NCBI RefSeq assembly: GCF_001613425.1
Contig: NZ_BDCI01000002.1
Coordinates: 1 to 64,000 of the forward strand
Origin: Nocardia vulneris
GTDB taxonomy: Bacteria; Actinomycetota; Actinomycetes; Mycobacteriales; Mycobacteriaceae
Direction of reading: 5' to 3'
Length of the DNA: 64,000 nt
Part shown: piece by piece, positions 19,038 through 26,981 of the stretch
How positions within the stretch are numbered: position 1 is the stretch's first letter
Layout: each line of letters begins with the position of its first letter
The notes under the pieces: generated by a model
The model's input: only the letters and a program-made list of their open reading frames with translations
What the model was told of the DNA's origin: nothing
The model's database searches: none
Made by a program: the position numbers and the translations under genes

Positions 19038-19390
19038 TCAGGGGAGAAGCTCGAATATCCCAATCCCGGCTGCAGCGCCTCAGGACTTCAAGGCCCAAAT
19101 CGCAGGCGAGACAATCGTCGAGCGACTTTACGGCCAAATCGCCAAACGGCAGGAATATTTACATCGACCCTAGGCGAATCCGGGGGAACGCCGACCTAAC
19201 CGACGTCGCGCATGACGCCAGGGGCCAGACCCGGGAAGCCCGGACGATCGGGGTCGGTGCATGAAACACCGTCGACGCCAACGACATACGCCCAACGGAG
19301 GACCTCTTCCAGCACGTCCGTTTCTGCGCCGATAATCAACATTATGTCAAGTAATACGGATCCAGCCGACCCGTAGCAAGTCACTGACCG
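19038..19390. other. Non-coding, decayed region
   Basis: About 350 bases with lower coding character than the surroundings. No gene recognised. Confidence 0.45.
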
Positions 19391-19594
19391 CACTCTCCCA
19401 CGGCCAGCTACGGCGCCTACCCACTCTCCCATGCCGTGCTCGGCGGCACCCGCCTCGATGCCGGCGACGACTACGACGGGGCCTGCGACGCAGCCGACTT
19501 CACCTACACCTGGTCGAACCTCGTCGACATCAGCGCCTTCTTCGCCCGGGCCGCGCAGCACCGACGGCCTGTGATCTTCACGGTGGACCAGTAG
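19391..19594 (+). pseudogene. C-terminal fragment of a protein, possibly DUF1877-like
   Basis: The plus frame ending at the TAG of 19592 reads YPLSHAVLGGTRL, then DFTYTWSNLVDISAFFARAA and PVIFTVDQ. It has coding character but no start codon or N-terminal part in frame. The SHAVLGG-L and final F.ARAA...V.F.VD pattern is reminiscent of the DUF1877 (YfbM) C-terminus, but that family call is weak. It is a truncated remnant. Confidence 0.4.
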
Positions 19595-19597
19595 CTT

Positions 19598-20047
19598 CTA
19601 GTTCCAGTTGTCGATCCGCACATCGCGCGGATCCGGTGCGCCCGTTCCGGTTTCGACGTAGCTCTTCAGGCTCATCAGGAACAGCGCCCATTTGGTGCTG
19701 CAATGGTGCATGAACTCGACGGGTTCGCGCCAGCCTCGGTGCTGGAACAGCACGATCGCGTAGTCACCTTCGCGTTTCAGGGTGAACGACACCTCGGTGC
19801 CCACCCACTCCTCGGGGCCGTCGACGACCTCCCACTGCACCCGCTCGGCGGGCTGTAGGTCGGTGACCTTCATATCGAACCCTTCCTTGCGTTCGGGGCC
19901 GAAGCGGAACCGGATTACTCCCCCGGCGTTTTCGTCGCCGTGGGTGTTGGTGGTCCACCAGTTGGCGAGTCCGTCGATCGTCGTCAGTGCCGTGTAGACG
20001 TCGTCGAGGGGTGATTCGATCCCGACCCGATGCAGAATGTCGACCAT
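19598..20047 (-). CDS. SRPBCC (AHSA1-like) domain protein
   Basis: A 149-residue START/Bet v 1-like protein of the AHSA1 group, binding a small hydrophobic ligand or acting as a co-chaperone-like factor. The family pattern is clear: V.I.SP...VY.ALTT.DGLANWWT near the start, then PAERVQWEV, and a C-terminal W-ALFLMSLKSYVETG helix. It is the third gene of a minus-strand operon, 15 bases after the ArsR regulator. No enzymatic residues are evident. Confidence 0.85.
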   Translation of the reverse strand: MVDILHRVGIESPLDDVYTALTTIDGLANWWTTNTHGDENAGGVIRFRFGPERKEGFDMKVTDLQPAERVQWEVVDGPEEWVGTEVSFTLKREGDYAIVLFQHRGWREPVEFMHHCSTKWALFLMSLKSYVETGTGAPDPRDVRIDNWN

Positions 20048-20062
20048 TTCGGAGTTCCTCTC

Positions 20063-20404
20063 TCACTTCTTCTCTTTGGTGCGTTGAATCGCCTCGGCGA
20101 TCTTCTTGATGCGCTGCAGCCGGGCATCCCACGCGGAGCCGACCGCGTCGAGTTGGGCGACCGCGCGGGCTAGTTGGGCGTCGTCGACGTGGTAGCGGTG
20201 TTCACGACCGGACGGTGTGCCGTGCACCAGACCGACCCGGTCCAGAACGCCGAGGTGGCGTGCTACGGCCTGGCGCGTCACGGTCAGCTGCGCACTGAGC
20301 GAGGTCGCGGTGCCGCCGCCCTCGGCGAGCAGCAGATCGAGCAGGCGACGCCGGGTCGGATCCCCTATCGCGGACCACAGATCGTCGTCGACGGCGGTGC
20401 TCAT
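20063..20404 (-). CDS. ArsR family transcriptional regulator
   Basis: A 113-residue winged-helix repressor. LWSAIGDPTRRRLLDLLL and QLTVTRQAVARHLGVLDRVG form the ArsR/SmtB DNA-binding core; there are no metal-binding Cys clusters, so it belongs to the SRPBCC-associated subgroup rather than the metal sensors. Its ATG overlaps the stop of the upstream SRPBCC gene (ATGA). Two GCAACAnnnTGTTGC palindromes upstream of the operon are its likely operators. Confidence 0.88.
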   Translation of the reverse strand: MSTAVDDDLWSAIGDPTRRRLLDLLLAEGGGTATSLSAQLTVTRQAVARHLGVLDRVGLVHGTPSGREHRYHVDDAQLARAVAQLDAVGSAWDARLQRIKKIAEAIQRTKEKK

Positions 20405-20865
20405 CGGCCCGCACCGACCTTCGCGGCGTACGTCACGAGGCGTGGCAGGAACAGCTCCCAGCCTTCGACGTGGGAGTTGTATTCGCGTTCCAGTACCGCG
20501 ATCTCCCAACCCCTTTCGCGGAACCCGACCTCGGTCATGTGCACGGTGGTGCCTGTCCCGGACGGGCTGAGGTCGAAGGTGACGAACAGCGAGTTCCCGG
20601 CGTCGGCGGCCTGGTCTGCCGGGTGTCCCCAGCGGAACGAGAACAGCTTGGGCGGTAGCGCGTCGACGACGGTCAGCAGGGCGACGGAGGCGTCCGGTGC
20701 GTTCCGGTCCCCCCACACGAGTTCGCCGACCGCGCCGGGCACCGGATCGAGCGACGCCTCGTCGGGCCACCACTCGCGCAGATGTTCGGGACTGCTGATG
20801 ACCTCGTAGACCACCTCCGGGGTGGCCTCGATGTACAGGGACCGTTCGATACGTCCGTACTCCAT
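20401..20865 (-). CDS. SRPBCC (AHSA1-like) domain protein
   Basis: A 154-residue Bet v 1-like protein, first gene of the operon. SLYIEATPEVVYEVISSPEHLREWW and the C-terminal W-ELFLPRLVTYA helix identify the AHSA1 group. ATG 20865 is used because the open frame further upstream would run through the operator. The SRPBCC-ArsR-SRPBCC order is common in actinobacteria. Its biochemical role is not known. Confidence 0.85.
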   Translation of the reverse strand: MEYGRIERSLYIEATPEVVYEVISSPEHLREWWPDEASLDPVPGAVGELVWGDRNAPDASVALLTVVDALPPKLFSFRWGHPADQAADAGNSLFVTFDLSPSGTGTTVHMTEVGFRERGWEIAVLEREYNSHVEGWELFLPRLVTYAAKVGAGR

Positions 20866-20881
20866 GTCCGAGCCTTCCGAT

Positions 20882-20900
20882 GTGCAACATTGTGTTGCAC
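20882..20900. promoter_or_regulatory. ArsR operator 1
   Basis: GTGCAACA-TTG-TGTTGCAC is a perfect 8-bp inverted repeat 17 bases upstream of the operon's first start codon (20865). The core GCAACAnnnTGTTGC is repeated in operator 2. Confidence 0.7.
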
Positions 20901-20927
20901 GTGAGACTAGCGGGAGCCCCCGCAATG

Positions 20928-20944
20928 CGCAACACTTTGTTGCG
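20928..20944. promoter_or_regulatory. ArsR operator 2
   Basis: CGCAACA-CTT-TGTTGCG repeats the core of operator 1, with centres 45 bases apart. Two similar palindromes in one promoter support cooperative repression. Confidence 0.65.
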
Positions 20945-21063
20945 TAACAGGGCGACCCGATGGCCGGAAACCTTCAGTGCCGGATAATTCGAAGGTCCCA
21001 ATTAGAGTGATCGTTTAAGCTCTGTTGGGGGCTCGGGAAGCCATTTCTGATCGGGTGGGCCAC

Positions 21064-23295
21064 ATGGAAACGCACTATGGTGCCGACCGGGTGACGGCGA
21101 CGCAAAGCGCGTTGACGCAACTGGTCGCTGGATTCGACAGCGCTTGGGAGGGCGCGGCCGCACCCCCGGACTTGGCCGCGCATCTGCCGACCGAGGCCGG
21201 ACTGCGCCGATCCGCCCTGATCGAACTGATCAAGGTCGACCTCCAACACCGCTGGCGAGCAACCGGCAACGGCAAACGACTCGCCGACTACCGGGCCCAA
21301 TTCCCCGAACTCGACACTGCCCCACTGCCACCGGACCTCATCTACGAGGAGATCACCGCGCGCAGCCGCGGCGGCGACGATCTCGACCTCACCGAATACG
21401 AGCACGAGTTCGCCACCCAGATGGCGCAGATCGCCGAACGCCTCGACACCGGCGAGAACTTCCGCACCACCCTGCTCGCCGACGCCACCGCGTCCAACGC
21501 ACTCGACACCATCGCGCCCGGCGCCACCATCGACGACTTCGACCTGCTCATCCGACTCGGTCAAGGCGCGTTCGCCCGCGTCTTCCTCGCCCGGCAACGA
21601 TCGATGCAACGCCTTGTCGCCGTGAAGATCTCCCGCGACCGCGGCAGCGAACCGCAGACCCTCGCCCAGCTCGACCACGAACACATCGTGCGCGTCTTCG
21701 ACCAGCGCCAGATCGAGGAACAACACCTCAAGCTGATGTACATGCAGTACGTGCCGGGCGGCACCCTGCTCGGCGTCCTGCGCCTGCTCCGCACCACCCC
21801 GATCGACCAGCGCACCGGACAGCTGCTGCTCGATGCCGTCGACACCGCGGTCACCTCGGGCGGCGTGCTCACGCCCCAACCATCCACCACCCGAACCGAA
21901 CTCGCGAACCTGACCTGGCCCGAGGCCGTGGCCTGGCTGGGCAGCCGACTCGCCACCGCGCTGGACTACGCCAACCGCGCCGGGGTCCTGCACCGCGACA
22001 TCAAACCCGCCAACGTACTGCTCACCGTCGACGGACAACCCAAACTCGCCGACTTCAACATCAGCTTCAGCACGCACATCCCGGGCGCGAGTCCCGTGGC
22101 GTACTTCGGTGGGTCGCTGGCGTACATGTCGCCCGAACAACTCGAGGCCTGTCACCCCGCGATCCCCACCACCGCCGCCGACCTGGACACCCGCAGCGAC
22201 CTCTACGCCCTCGCGGTTGTCCTATGGGAACTGCTGACCGGACGCCTCCCGTTCGCCGACGAGATCGGCATCGGCGAATCCGACACCTCACTCACCCGGA
22301 TGATCGAACTGCGCAGGCGTCCCATCGACGAACGCCGCAGCAGCGCCCCCGCCGACTGCCCGCAGATTCTCCGGCACGCCCTGCTCACCTGCCTGTCCCC
22401 CGACCGCGACGACCGCTACCGCACCGGCGCCGAACTCGCCGAACAACTGAACCTCGCGCTGGATCGCACCGCACGCGACCTCATCGACCCGCCCGCGCAC
22501 AGCCTGCGCGGGCGGCTGCGGATGCGGCCGATGCCCGTCGTCACGCTGTCCAGCGCGCTCGGGCAACTCCTCGGCGGCATGTACCTGGCAGGACACAACA
22601 CCAGGCTGCTCGACCTCGAACTCAGCGTCGACGGACGCGCGGAGCTCACCCGACTCGCGCTGCTCACGGCCGCCATCGGATACCCGATCGGTATCGGGCT
22701 GCTGCTGTACTGGTGCCGGTTGGTGTTCCTGGTTCCCGAGGGGCTGCGGCGCGGCCGACGCTACGACGACCAGACCCTCGCCAAAGCCCGCGCGGACACC
22801 CTCGCCTGCAGTGACCGCATCGCGACCGTCGCGTTCACCGGGTGGGTACTCGCGCTCAGCGTCTTCCTGGTCAAACTGCACTACATCGGCGATCTCTCCC
22901 CCGGGCTGCTGATCAACCTGATCGCTTCGCATCTCGTCGCCGCGGCCGTCGCGGTCGTCTACACCTACTTCCCCGTGACCTTCTTCGTACTCCGTTGGTA
23001 CTACCCCGGATTGGTCGCCGCGGGACACAGCTCCCCCGGCGAAGCCGTACAGCTGCACCGGCTCGCTCGACGCAGCCGGATCTACCTCGGCATCGCCGCT
23101 TCCGTGCCGTTGTTCGGGGTCGCGGCGGGCGTTGCGTTCCTGGACCCGACCCAGCAGCAGACGGTCATCGCCTCCATCGTGGCGCTGTGCGTGTGCGGGC
23201 TGTTCGCGTTCGTCGGTGCGCTACGGGTGTTCTACACACTCGAATCGGACCTGCATGCACTACACCGGATCGTGGATCCACACGCTCGGCCGTGA
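21064..23295 (+). CDS. Membrane-anchored Ser/Thr protein kinase
   Basis: A 743-residue protein. After an N-terminal helical region (about 1-150) comes a kinase domain (about 158-460) with Gly-rich LGQGAFARVF, Lys188 in VAVKIS, catalytic HRDIKPAN (310-317), and SLAYMSPEQ. The metal-binding DFG is DFN here (330-332), an unusual change. About five or six transmembrane helices follow (about 500-735). It phosphorylates Ser/Thr of unknown targets. ATG 21064 is preferred to the in-frame start 39 bases upstream, since MET-HYG begins a typical N-terminus. It is a single gene followed by a hairpin. Confidence 0.88.
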   Translation: METHYGADRVTATQSALTQLVAGFDSAWEGAAAPPDLAAHLPTEAGLRRSALIELIKVDLQHRWRATGNGKRLADYRAQFPELDTAPLPPDLIYEEITARSRGGDDLDLTEYEHEFATQMAQIAERLDTGENFRTTLLADATASNALDTIAPGATIDDFDLLIRLGQGAFARVFLARQRSMQRLVAVKISRDRGSEPQTLAQLDHEHIVRVFDQRQIEEQHLKLMYMQYVPGGTLLGVLRLLRTTPIDQRTGQLLLDAVDTAVTSGGVLTPQPSTTRTELANLTWPEAVAWLGSRLATALDYANRAGVLHRDIKPANVLLTVDGQPKLADFNISFSTHIPGASPVAYFGGSLAYMSPEQLEACHPAIPTTAADLDTRSDLYALAVVLWELLTGRLPFADEIGIGESDTSLTRMIELRRRPIDERRSSAPADCPQILRHALLTCLSPDRDDRYRTGAELAEQLNLALDRTARDLIDPPAHSLRGRLRMRPMPVVTLSSALGQLLGGMYLAGHNTRLLDLELSVDGRAELTRLALLTAAIGYPIGIGLLLYWCRLVFLVPEGLRRGRRYDDQTLAKARADTLACSDRIATVAFTGWVLALSVFLVKLHYIGDLSPGLLINLIASHLVAAAVAVVYTYFPVTFFVLRWYYPGLVAAGHSSPGEAVQLHRLARRSRIYLGIAASVPLFGVAAGVAFLDPTQQQTVIASIVALCVCGLFAFVGALRVFYTLESDLHALHRIVDPHARP

Positions 23296-23725
23296 GAGGC
23301 GATCCCCTCCTGTCTGTGCGTTTTTGGCTGTTGGTTTCTTACTGCGCTGCCGAGTAGAGCATTATATGCAGATATGCGCACAGGGACGTAACGACATGTT
23401 GTTCTATCGTTAGTGACTTCGGACGTCCATACGGTCGAAGTCACTAACGGCGATCTGGCGATACAGCAGGACCCCTAGGCCTTTCCCACGGCTGCCGCGG
23501 TAGTCCCCCGCGCGACCTCGGGCGACAGACGCCACCTCTCCCCTCCCGCGCACCTCTCGTCGTCCCGCGCGCATGTCGGTCAGCTGACATCAGGCGCGCG
23601 GCAGTGTGCCCTCGACTCCCTTGTGCCCGAGGCCAACCCGACTCCCCTAGCTGGATGTTCTTGTCTACCAAGATCACTGAATCGGGATTCGCCGAATAGT
23701 CGTGAGGTGAACTAACGTTCAATCG
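23296..23725. other. Intergenic region with a strong hairpin
   Basis: About 430 bases between the kinase and YdjM-like genes. The only structure is the hairpin at 23408-23449; the rest has no recognised gene. Confidence 0.5.
23408..23449 (+). terminator. 14-bp hairpin downstream of the kinase gene
   Basis: CGTTAGTGACTTCG and CGAAGTCACTAACG form a perfect 14-bp stem with a 14-nt loop, 112 bases after the kinase stop codon. It probably terminates transcription; there is no U-tract. Confidence 0.55.
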
Positions 23726-24442
23726 GTGCTTGGACATTCACATGCGACCAGTGGCGCTTTGGCCTGGTCGGCGGCGGCAGCGACGCTGCCCGTCACGATC
23801 TTGACCTACCCCACGATTCAAGGCGCCGCCGGACATCTCGGACCCGTCGATCTGCTGCTGGGAACCTTCCTCACGGCCGGAGCCGCGTTGCTGCCGGACG
23901 CCGATCACCCCAACGGGACCATCGCGCATGTGCTCGGTCCGCTCTCCTACACGCTCTGCAAGATCATTTCGTGGGTGTCCGGCGGACATCGACATGCCAC
24001 GCACTCCTTGGCCTTCGTGGCCGCCGTGACGTACGGAACGTGGGCCGGCGAGCACTGGATCGGCCGCTGGTTCACCCTCGGACTCGTCTTCTTCCTGCTC
24101 GCCCTGGCCGTGCGCGCCCTGCATCTGTGCCCGCCGGGCGACGGCTTCTCGGCCTGGGGCACCGTCGTCGTCCTCGCCGTCGCCGGGACGTTCGCCATGG
24201 ACCATTGGATCGCCGACAAGCCCGTCTGGTTGCCGTTCTGCGTCGGCCTCGGCGCCCTGACCCATCTGCTCGGCGACTGTCTCACCGACCGCGGCTGCCG
24301 ACTGTTCTGGCCGTTCGAACTCCGCACCAGCCTGCCCATCATCGAGCGCACCGGGAACAAGGTCGAAACATGGATCCTGTCCCCGCTCTTCGTAATCGGC
24401 ACCCTCGCCGTGCTCTGGTACGCGATCACCCACCAGCCGTAG
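23726..24442 (+). CDS. YdjM-like metal-dependent hydrolase, membrane protein
   Basis: A 238-residue protein of the YdjM family (inner-membrane metal-dependent hydrolase; LexA-regulated in Escherichia coli). Conserved polar motifs lie between helices: GHSHATSG at the start, LLPDADHPNG (about 55-64), GGHRHATHS (about 86-94) and LLGDCLTDRG near 187-196, which together would bind a metal. Start is GTG 23726. It has five or six helices. Function in actinobacteria is unproven. Confidence 0.82.
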   Translation: MLGHSHATSGALAWSAAAATLPVTILTYPTIQGAAGHLGPVDLLLGTFLTAGAALLPDADHPNGTIAHVLGPLSYTLCKIISWVSGGHRHATHSLAFVAAVTYGTWAGEHWIGRWFTLGLVFFLLALAVRALHLCPPGDGFSAWGTVVVLAVAGTFAMDHWIADKPVWLPFCVGLGALTHLLGDCLTDRGCRLFWPFELRTSLPIIERTGNKVETWILSPLFVIGTLAVLWYAITHQP

Positions 24443-24922
24443 GCCGGTGCCGCAGCGAACTGCTCGCGGCGAGTGCACCCCGGACATCTACAGCGACCGC
24501 TACGCCGCACCGGTGCCGCGGGCGCGACCGCGCGCGGCCGGGCCGCTGTTCGGGCCAAGTGCGTCCCTGGACATCTGCCGCGACCGCTACGACGCGACCG
24601 TGCTCGCGACCGGGCCGTGAGCACGGTGGGCGTGGCCGTTGCCCGCAATCGCGCCGGTGGGCGTAGCGGTCGCCGCAGGAAGGGTGGCGCCCTCCCCGTC
24701 TAGGCGGTTTTTGATCGTGCGCACTTCCCTACCGCAGGATTGATCAAAGAGCGCATACATAGGTCGATGCGCATATCTACGTATGACCATGTTAGTTGGG
24801 TGGACCGACCCCGGGGCTGCCGAAAACCCTGGGCGCAGCACGTATTCACACTTACCTCCCGCACACACCCCTCTTGGATCCGATTCCGCCAGCACCTCCC
24901 TACCCCGGCGTTACGCTGAGAC
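24443..24922. other. Intergenic region with an imperfect 87-bp-period duplication
   Basis: About 480 bases. A 42-base segment (24471 onward) with GGACATCT and GCGACCGCTACG recurs 87 bases later (24557-24600) at roughly 80 percent identity. No gene recognised. Confidence 0.5.
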
Positions 24923-25921
24923 GTGCTCGCATCGACGATGAATCCGCAACGCTGGACCCCTCCCCCCGCTTCGCGGCGTGCGCGCGAATCACGCAGCACC
25001 CCACCTCTTCCCGCGCTGACGCGAGTGGAGTTGCCCGCGGCCGGGCCCGAGGATGTGGTGCGCACGCCGGACGGACGCCTGCTCGCCGGGACCGGTGACG
25101 GTGCGATTCACAGCATCGACCCGGCGACCGGCGAGGTGCGTTTGCTGGTGAACACCGGCGGGCGACCGCTGGGCTTGCACGCCGACCCGGACGGCACCGT
25201 GCTGATCTGCGACTTCGAGCGTGGCCTGCTCGAATTGCGACCGGACGGCACCCTCGAGGTGCTCGTCGACGAGTTCGACGGCGCGCGACTCCCCTTCGCC
25301 AGCAACGTGGTTCGCGACACGGACGGGACCGTCTATTTCTCCTCGTCGACCAGCCGGTATCCGCTGGACCAGTACATGGGCGACCTGCTGGAGCATTCCG
25401 GGACGGGCAGGCTGTTCCGGCGCGACCCGTCGGGAAAGGTCGAAGTGCTGCTCGACGGGCTGCAATTCGCGAACGGTGTGGTGCTCGCGCCGGATCGTTC
25501 GTGCGTGGTGGTCGCCGAAACCGCTGGTTACCGACTGACCCGGCACTGGCTGACCGGCCCGAAGGCAGGCACCCGGGACCTGCTCATCGAGAACCTGCCC
25601 GGTTTCCCGGACAATCTGGGTCTCGGCAGCGACGGGCTGATCTGGATCACCCTGCCCAGCGCGCGCAACCCGATCCTGGATCGGCTGCTTCCCCTGCCCG
25701 GGATTTTGCGCCGCATCGTGTGGGCGCTGCCGGACTGGGTGCAGCCGAAGCCGGCGAAGACGATCTGGGTGATGGCGGTCGACTTCGACGGCAACGTAGT
25801 GCACGACCTGCAGACCGAGGGCACGAATTTCGCGATGGTCACCGGCGTCGTCGAGCACGAGGGCACGCTGTACCTGGGCAGTCTCACCGAGTCCGCGATC
25901 GGAGTGACGCGCGTTCCGTAG
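24923..25921 (+). CDS. SMP-30/gluconolactonase/strictosidine synthase-like protein
   Basis: A 332-residue six-bladed beta-propeller of the SMP-30/strictosidine synthase-like superfamily, which hydrolyses lactones or esters. Signatures are FASNVVRDTDGTVYFSSSTS, VLLDGLQFANGVVLAPD and ENLPGFPDNLGLGSDGLIW, typical of the strictosidine synthase-like (adipocyte plasma membrane-associated protein) branch. GTG 24923 is taken because TACGCT lies 7 bases before it and suggests leaderless start; ATG 24938 is an alternative. No signal peptide. Substrate unknown. Confidence 0.82.
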   Translation: MLASTMNPQRWTPPPASRRARESRSTPPLPALTRVELPAAGPEDVVRTPDGRLLAGTGDGAIHSIDPATGEVRLLVNTGGRPLGLHADPDGTVLICDFERGLLELRPDGTLEVLVDEFDGARLPFASNVVRDTDGTVYFSSSTSRYPLDQYMGDLLEHSGTGRLFRRDPSGKVEVLLDGLQFANGVVLAPDRSCVVVAETAGYRLTRHWLTGPKAGTRDLLIENLPGFPDNLGLGSDGLIWITLPSARNPILDRLLPLPGILRRIVWALPDWVQPKPAKTIWVMAVDFDGNVVHDLQTEGTNFAMVTGVVEHEGTLYLGSLTESAIGVTRVP

Positions 25922-26466
25922 TCCGCCGATGGGTCGCGAGAAGTCGGTCACCGGACGTCCGGCCCTTGGTGCAGCACGTCCCTCGCCGGACGCCTCGGCT
26001 CAACGTAGATGGGTTACGTGCCGACTTGGACGGTGCGGTCGCCGCCTCATTCGGACGCAATATTCGGCAGTGCGGTAGTCGGCTCCGGGCGGCACGGCTA
26101 GCGGTCCGGCCACCGCATTATCCAAGTGCCATTGTTGGCGGTGGCGTCGCCGCCTCATTCGGGCCCAATGTTTGGCAGTGCGGTCGTCGGCTCTGGGCGG
26201 CACGGCTAGCAGTCCGGCCACCGCATCACCCAAATGCCATTGTTGGCGGTGGCGTCGCCGCCTCATTCGGGTGCAATGTTGGCAGTGCGGTCGTCAGCTT
26301 GTTCGGGCGGCATGGTTGGCAGGTCCAGCAGCACCAGGGTCGCGCCAGGGCGCCTGCGCACGATGCGGTGGGCAGACGCGTGGAGGCCTGCCTGCGCGCC
26401 ATGCACGGCGGCCTTCAGCCGCCCCATACGGGCGGCGCGCCCACCGACAACACGCCGGTCTGCACC
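25922..26466. other. Non-coding region with 108-bp tandem repeats
   Basis: About 545 bases after the SMP-30-like gene. It consists mainly of the tandem repeat described separately and ends at repeat copy 4. No gene recognised. Confidence 0.5.
26028..26313 (+). repeat. 108-bp tandem repeat, about 2.6 units
   Basis: GCCGCCTCATTCGG begins at 26041, 26149 and 26257, an exact 108-base period. Each unit contains GGCAGTGCGGTCGTCGGCT and GTCCGGCCACCGCAT. The third unit breaks off near 26313. The period is a multiple of three, but the units carry stop codons in several frames. Confidence 0.85.
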
Positions 26467-26545
26467 TGGTCAACCGATCACCAGGTAATGGTGGCGGCAT
26501 CGGCCGAGAAGCTCCCGCCACCATTACCTGGTGATCAACCGACCA
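26467..26545 (+). repeat. 79-bp palindromic repeat, copy 4
   Basis: Exactly 79 bases, TGGTCAACC at left and AACCGACCA at right. All 22 arm positions pair (GATCACCAGGTAATGGTGG then CGG). The loop catcggccgagaagctc is forward. Its right end supplies the stop codon of the antiporter remnant that follows on the minus strand. Confidence 0.92.
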
Positions 26546-26750
26546 ATACCTGCCGCTGCCCGCGCCTCCGCGGAATGCCGCGTACGAACGCCGCGGCCAG
26601 CGGCACGGCCGGATGCCACAGGTGCACGGTCACCGCCACCACCGCGGCGGTGACGACGACAAAGCCGACCGCCTGCAACGCGATCGCGCTCCAGTTCTGC
26701 GCGAAGGTGCGCCGGGCCGCGGCGTACAGCAGCGGCGGAAGTAGCGGTTC
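26535..26750 (-). pseudogene. Na+/H+ antiporter fragment
   Basis: The minus-strand frame reads EPLLPPLLYAAARRTFAQNW and a following hydrophobic helix ending AAAFVRG. This matches the LLPPLLYTAAIRTS...FRAN..AI.....G.V region (about residues 59-115) of the intact antiporter at 5936-7789. Only about 70 codons remain; both ends are missing and the frame stops inside repeat copy 4. Confidence 0.65.
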
Positions 26751-26955
26751 GTCGCGGGTGGAACGCCGTCCCCGCTCGGGGATTGGCGATAACCGCGCTC
26801 GGGCTGGGATGGAATGGACCCACTCCCTGATCCACACCGACTACAGGCCGAAGGTGCGCTCTACCGGGCCGGTCGACGGCGCGCCCCGCCGCGTTCACTG
26901 ACAACGTTGTTCCCCCACCGGGTGCGAGGACGAGGACATTCGCCCGCCCGGACGA

Positions 26956-26981
26956 TTTCAGTGCACGGTTGTACACTGAAA
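26956..26981. promoter_or_regulatory. Operator-like inverted repeat and -10 box
   Basis: TTTCAGTG and CACTGAAA are inverted around a 10-base spacer. TACACT (26972-26977) inside it resembles a -10 box that would start transcription at the ATG codons 26981/26984, so the esterase mRNA is probably leaderless and repressible here. Confidence 0.45.
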
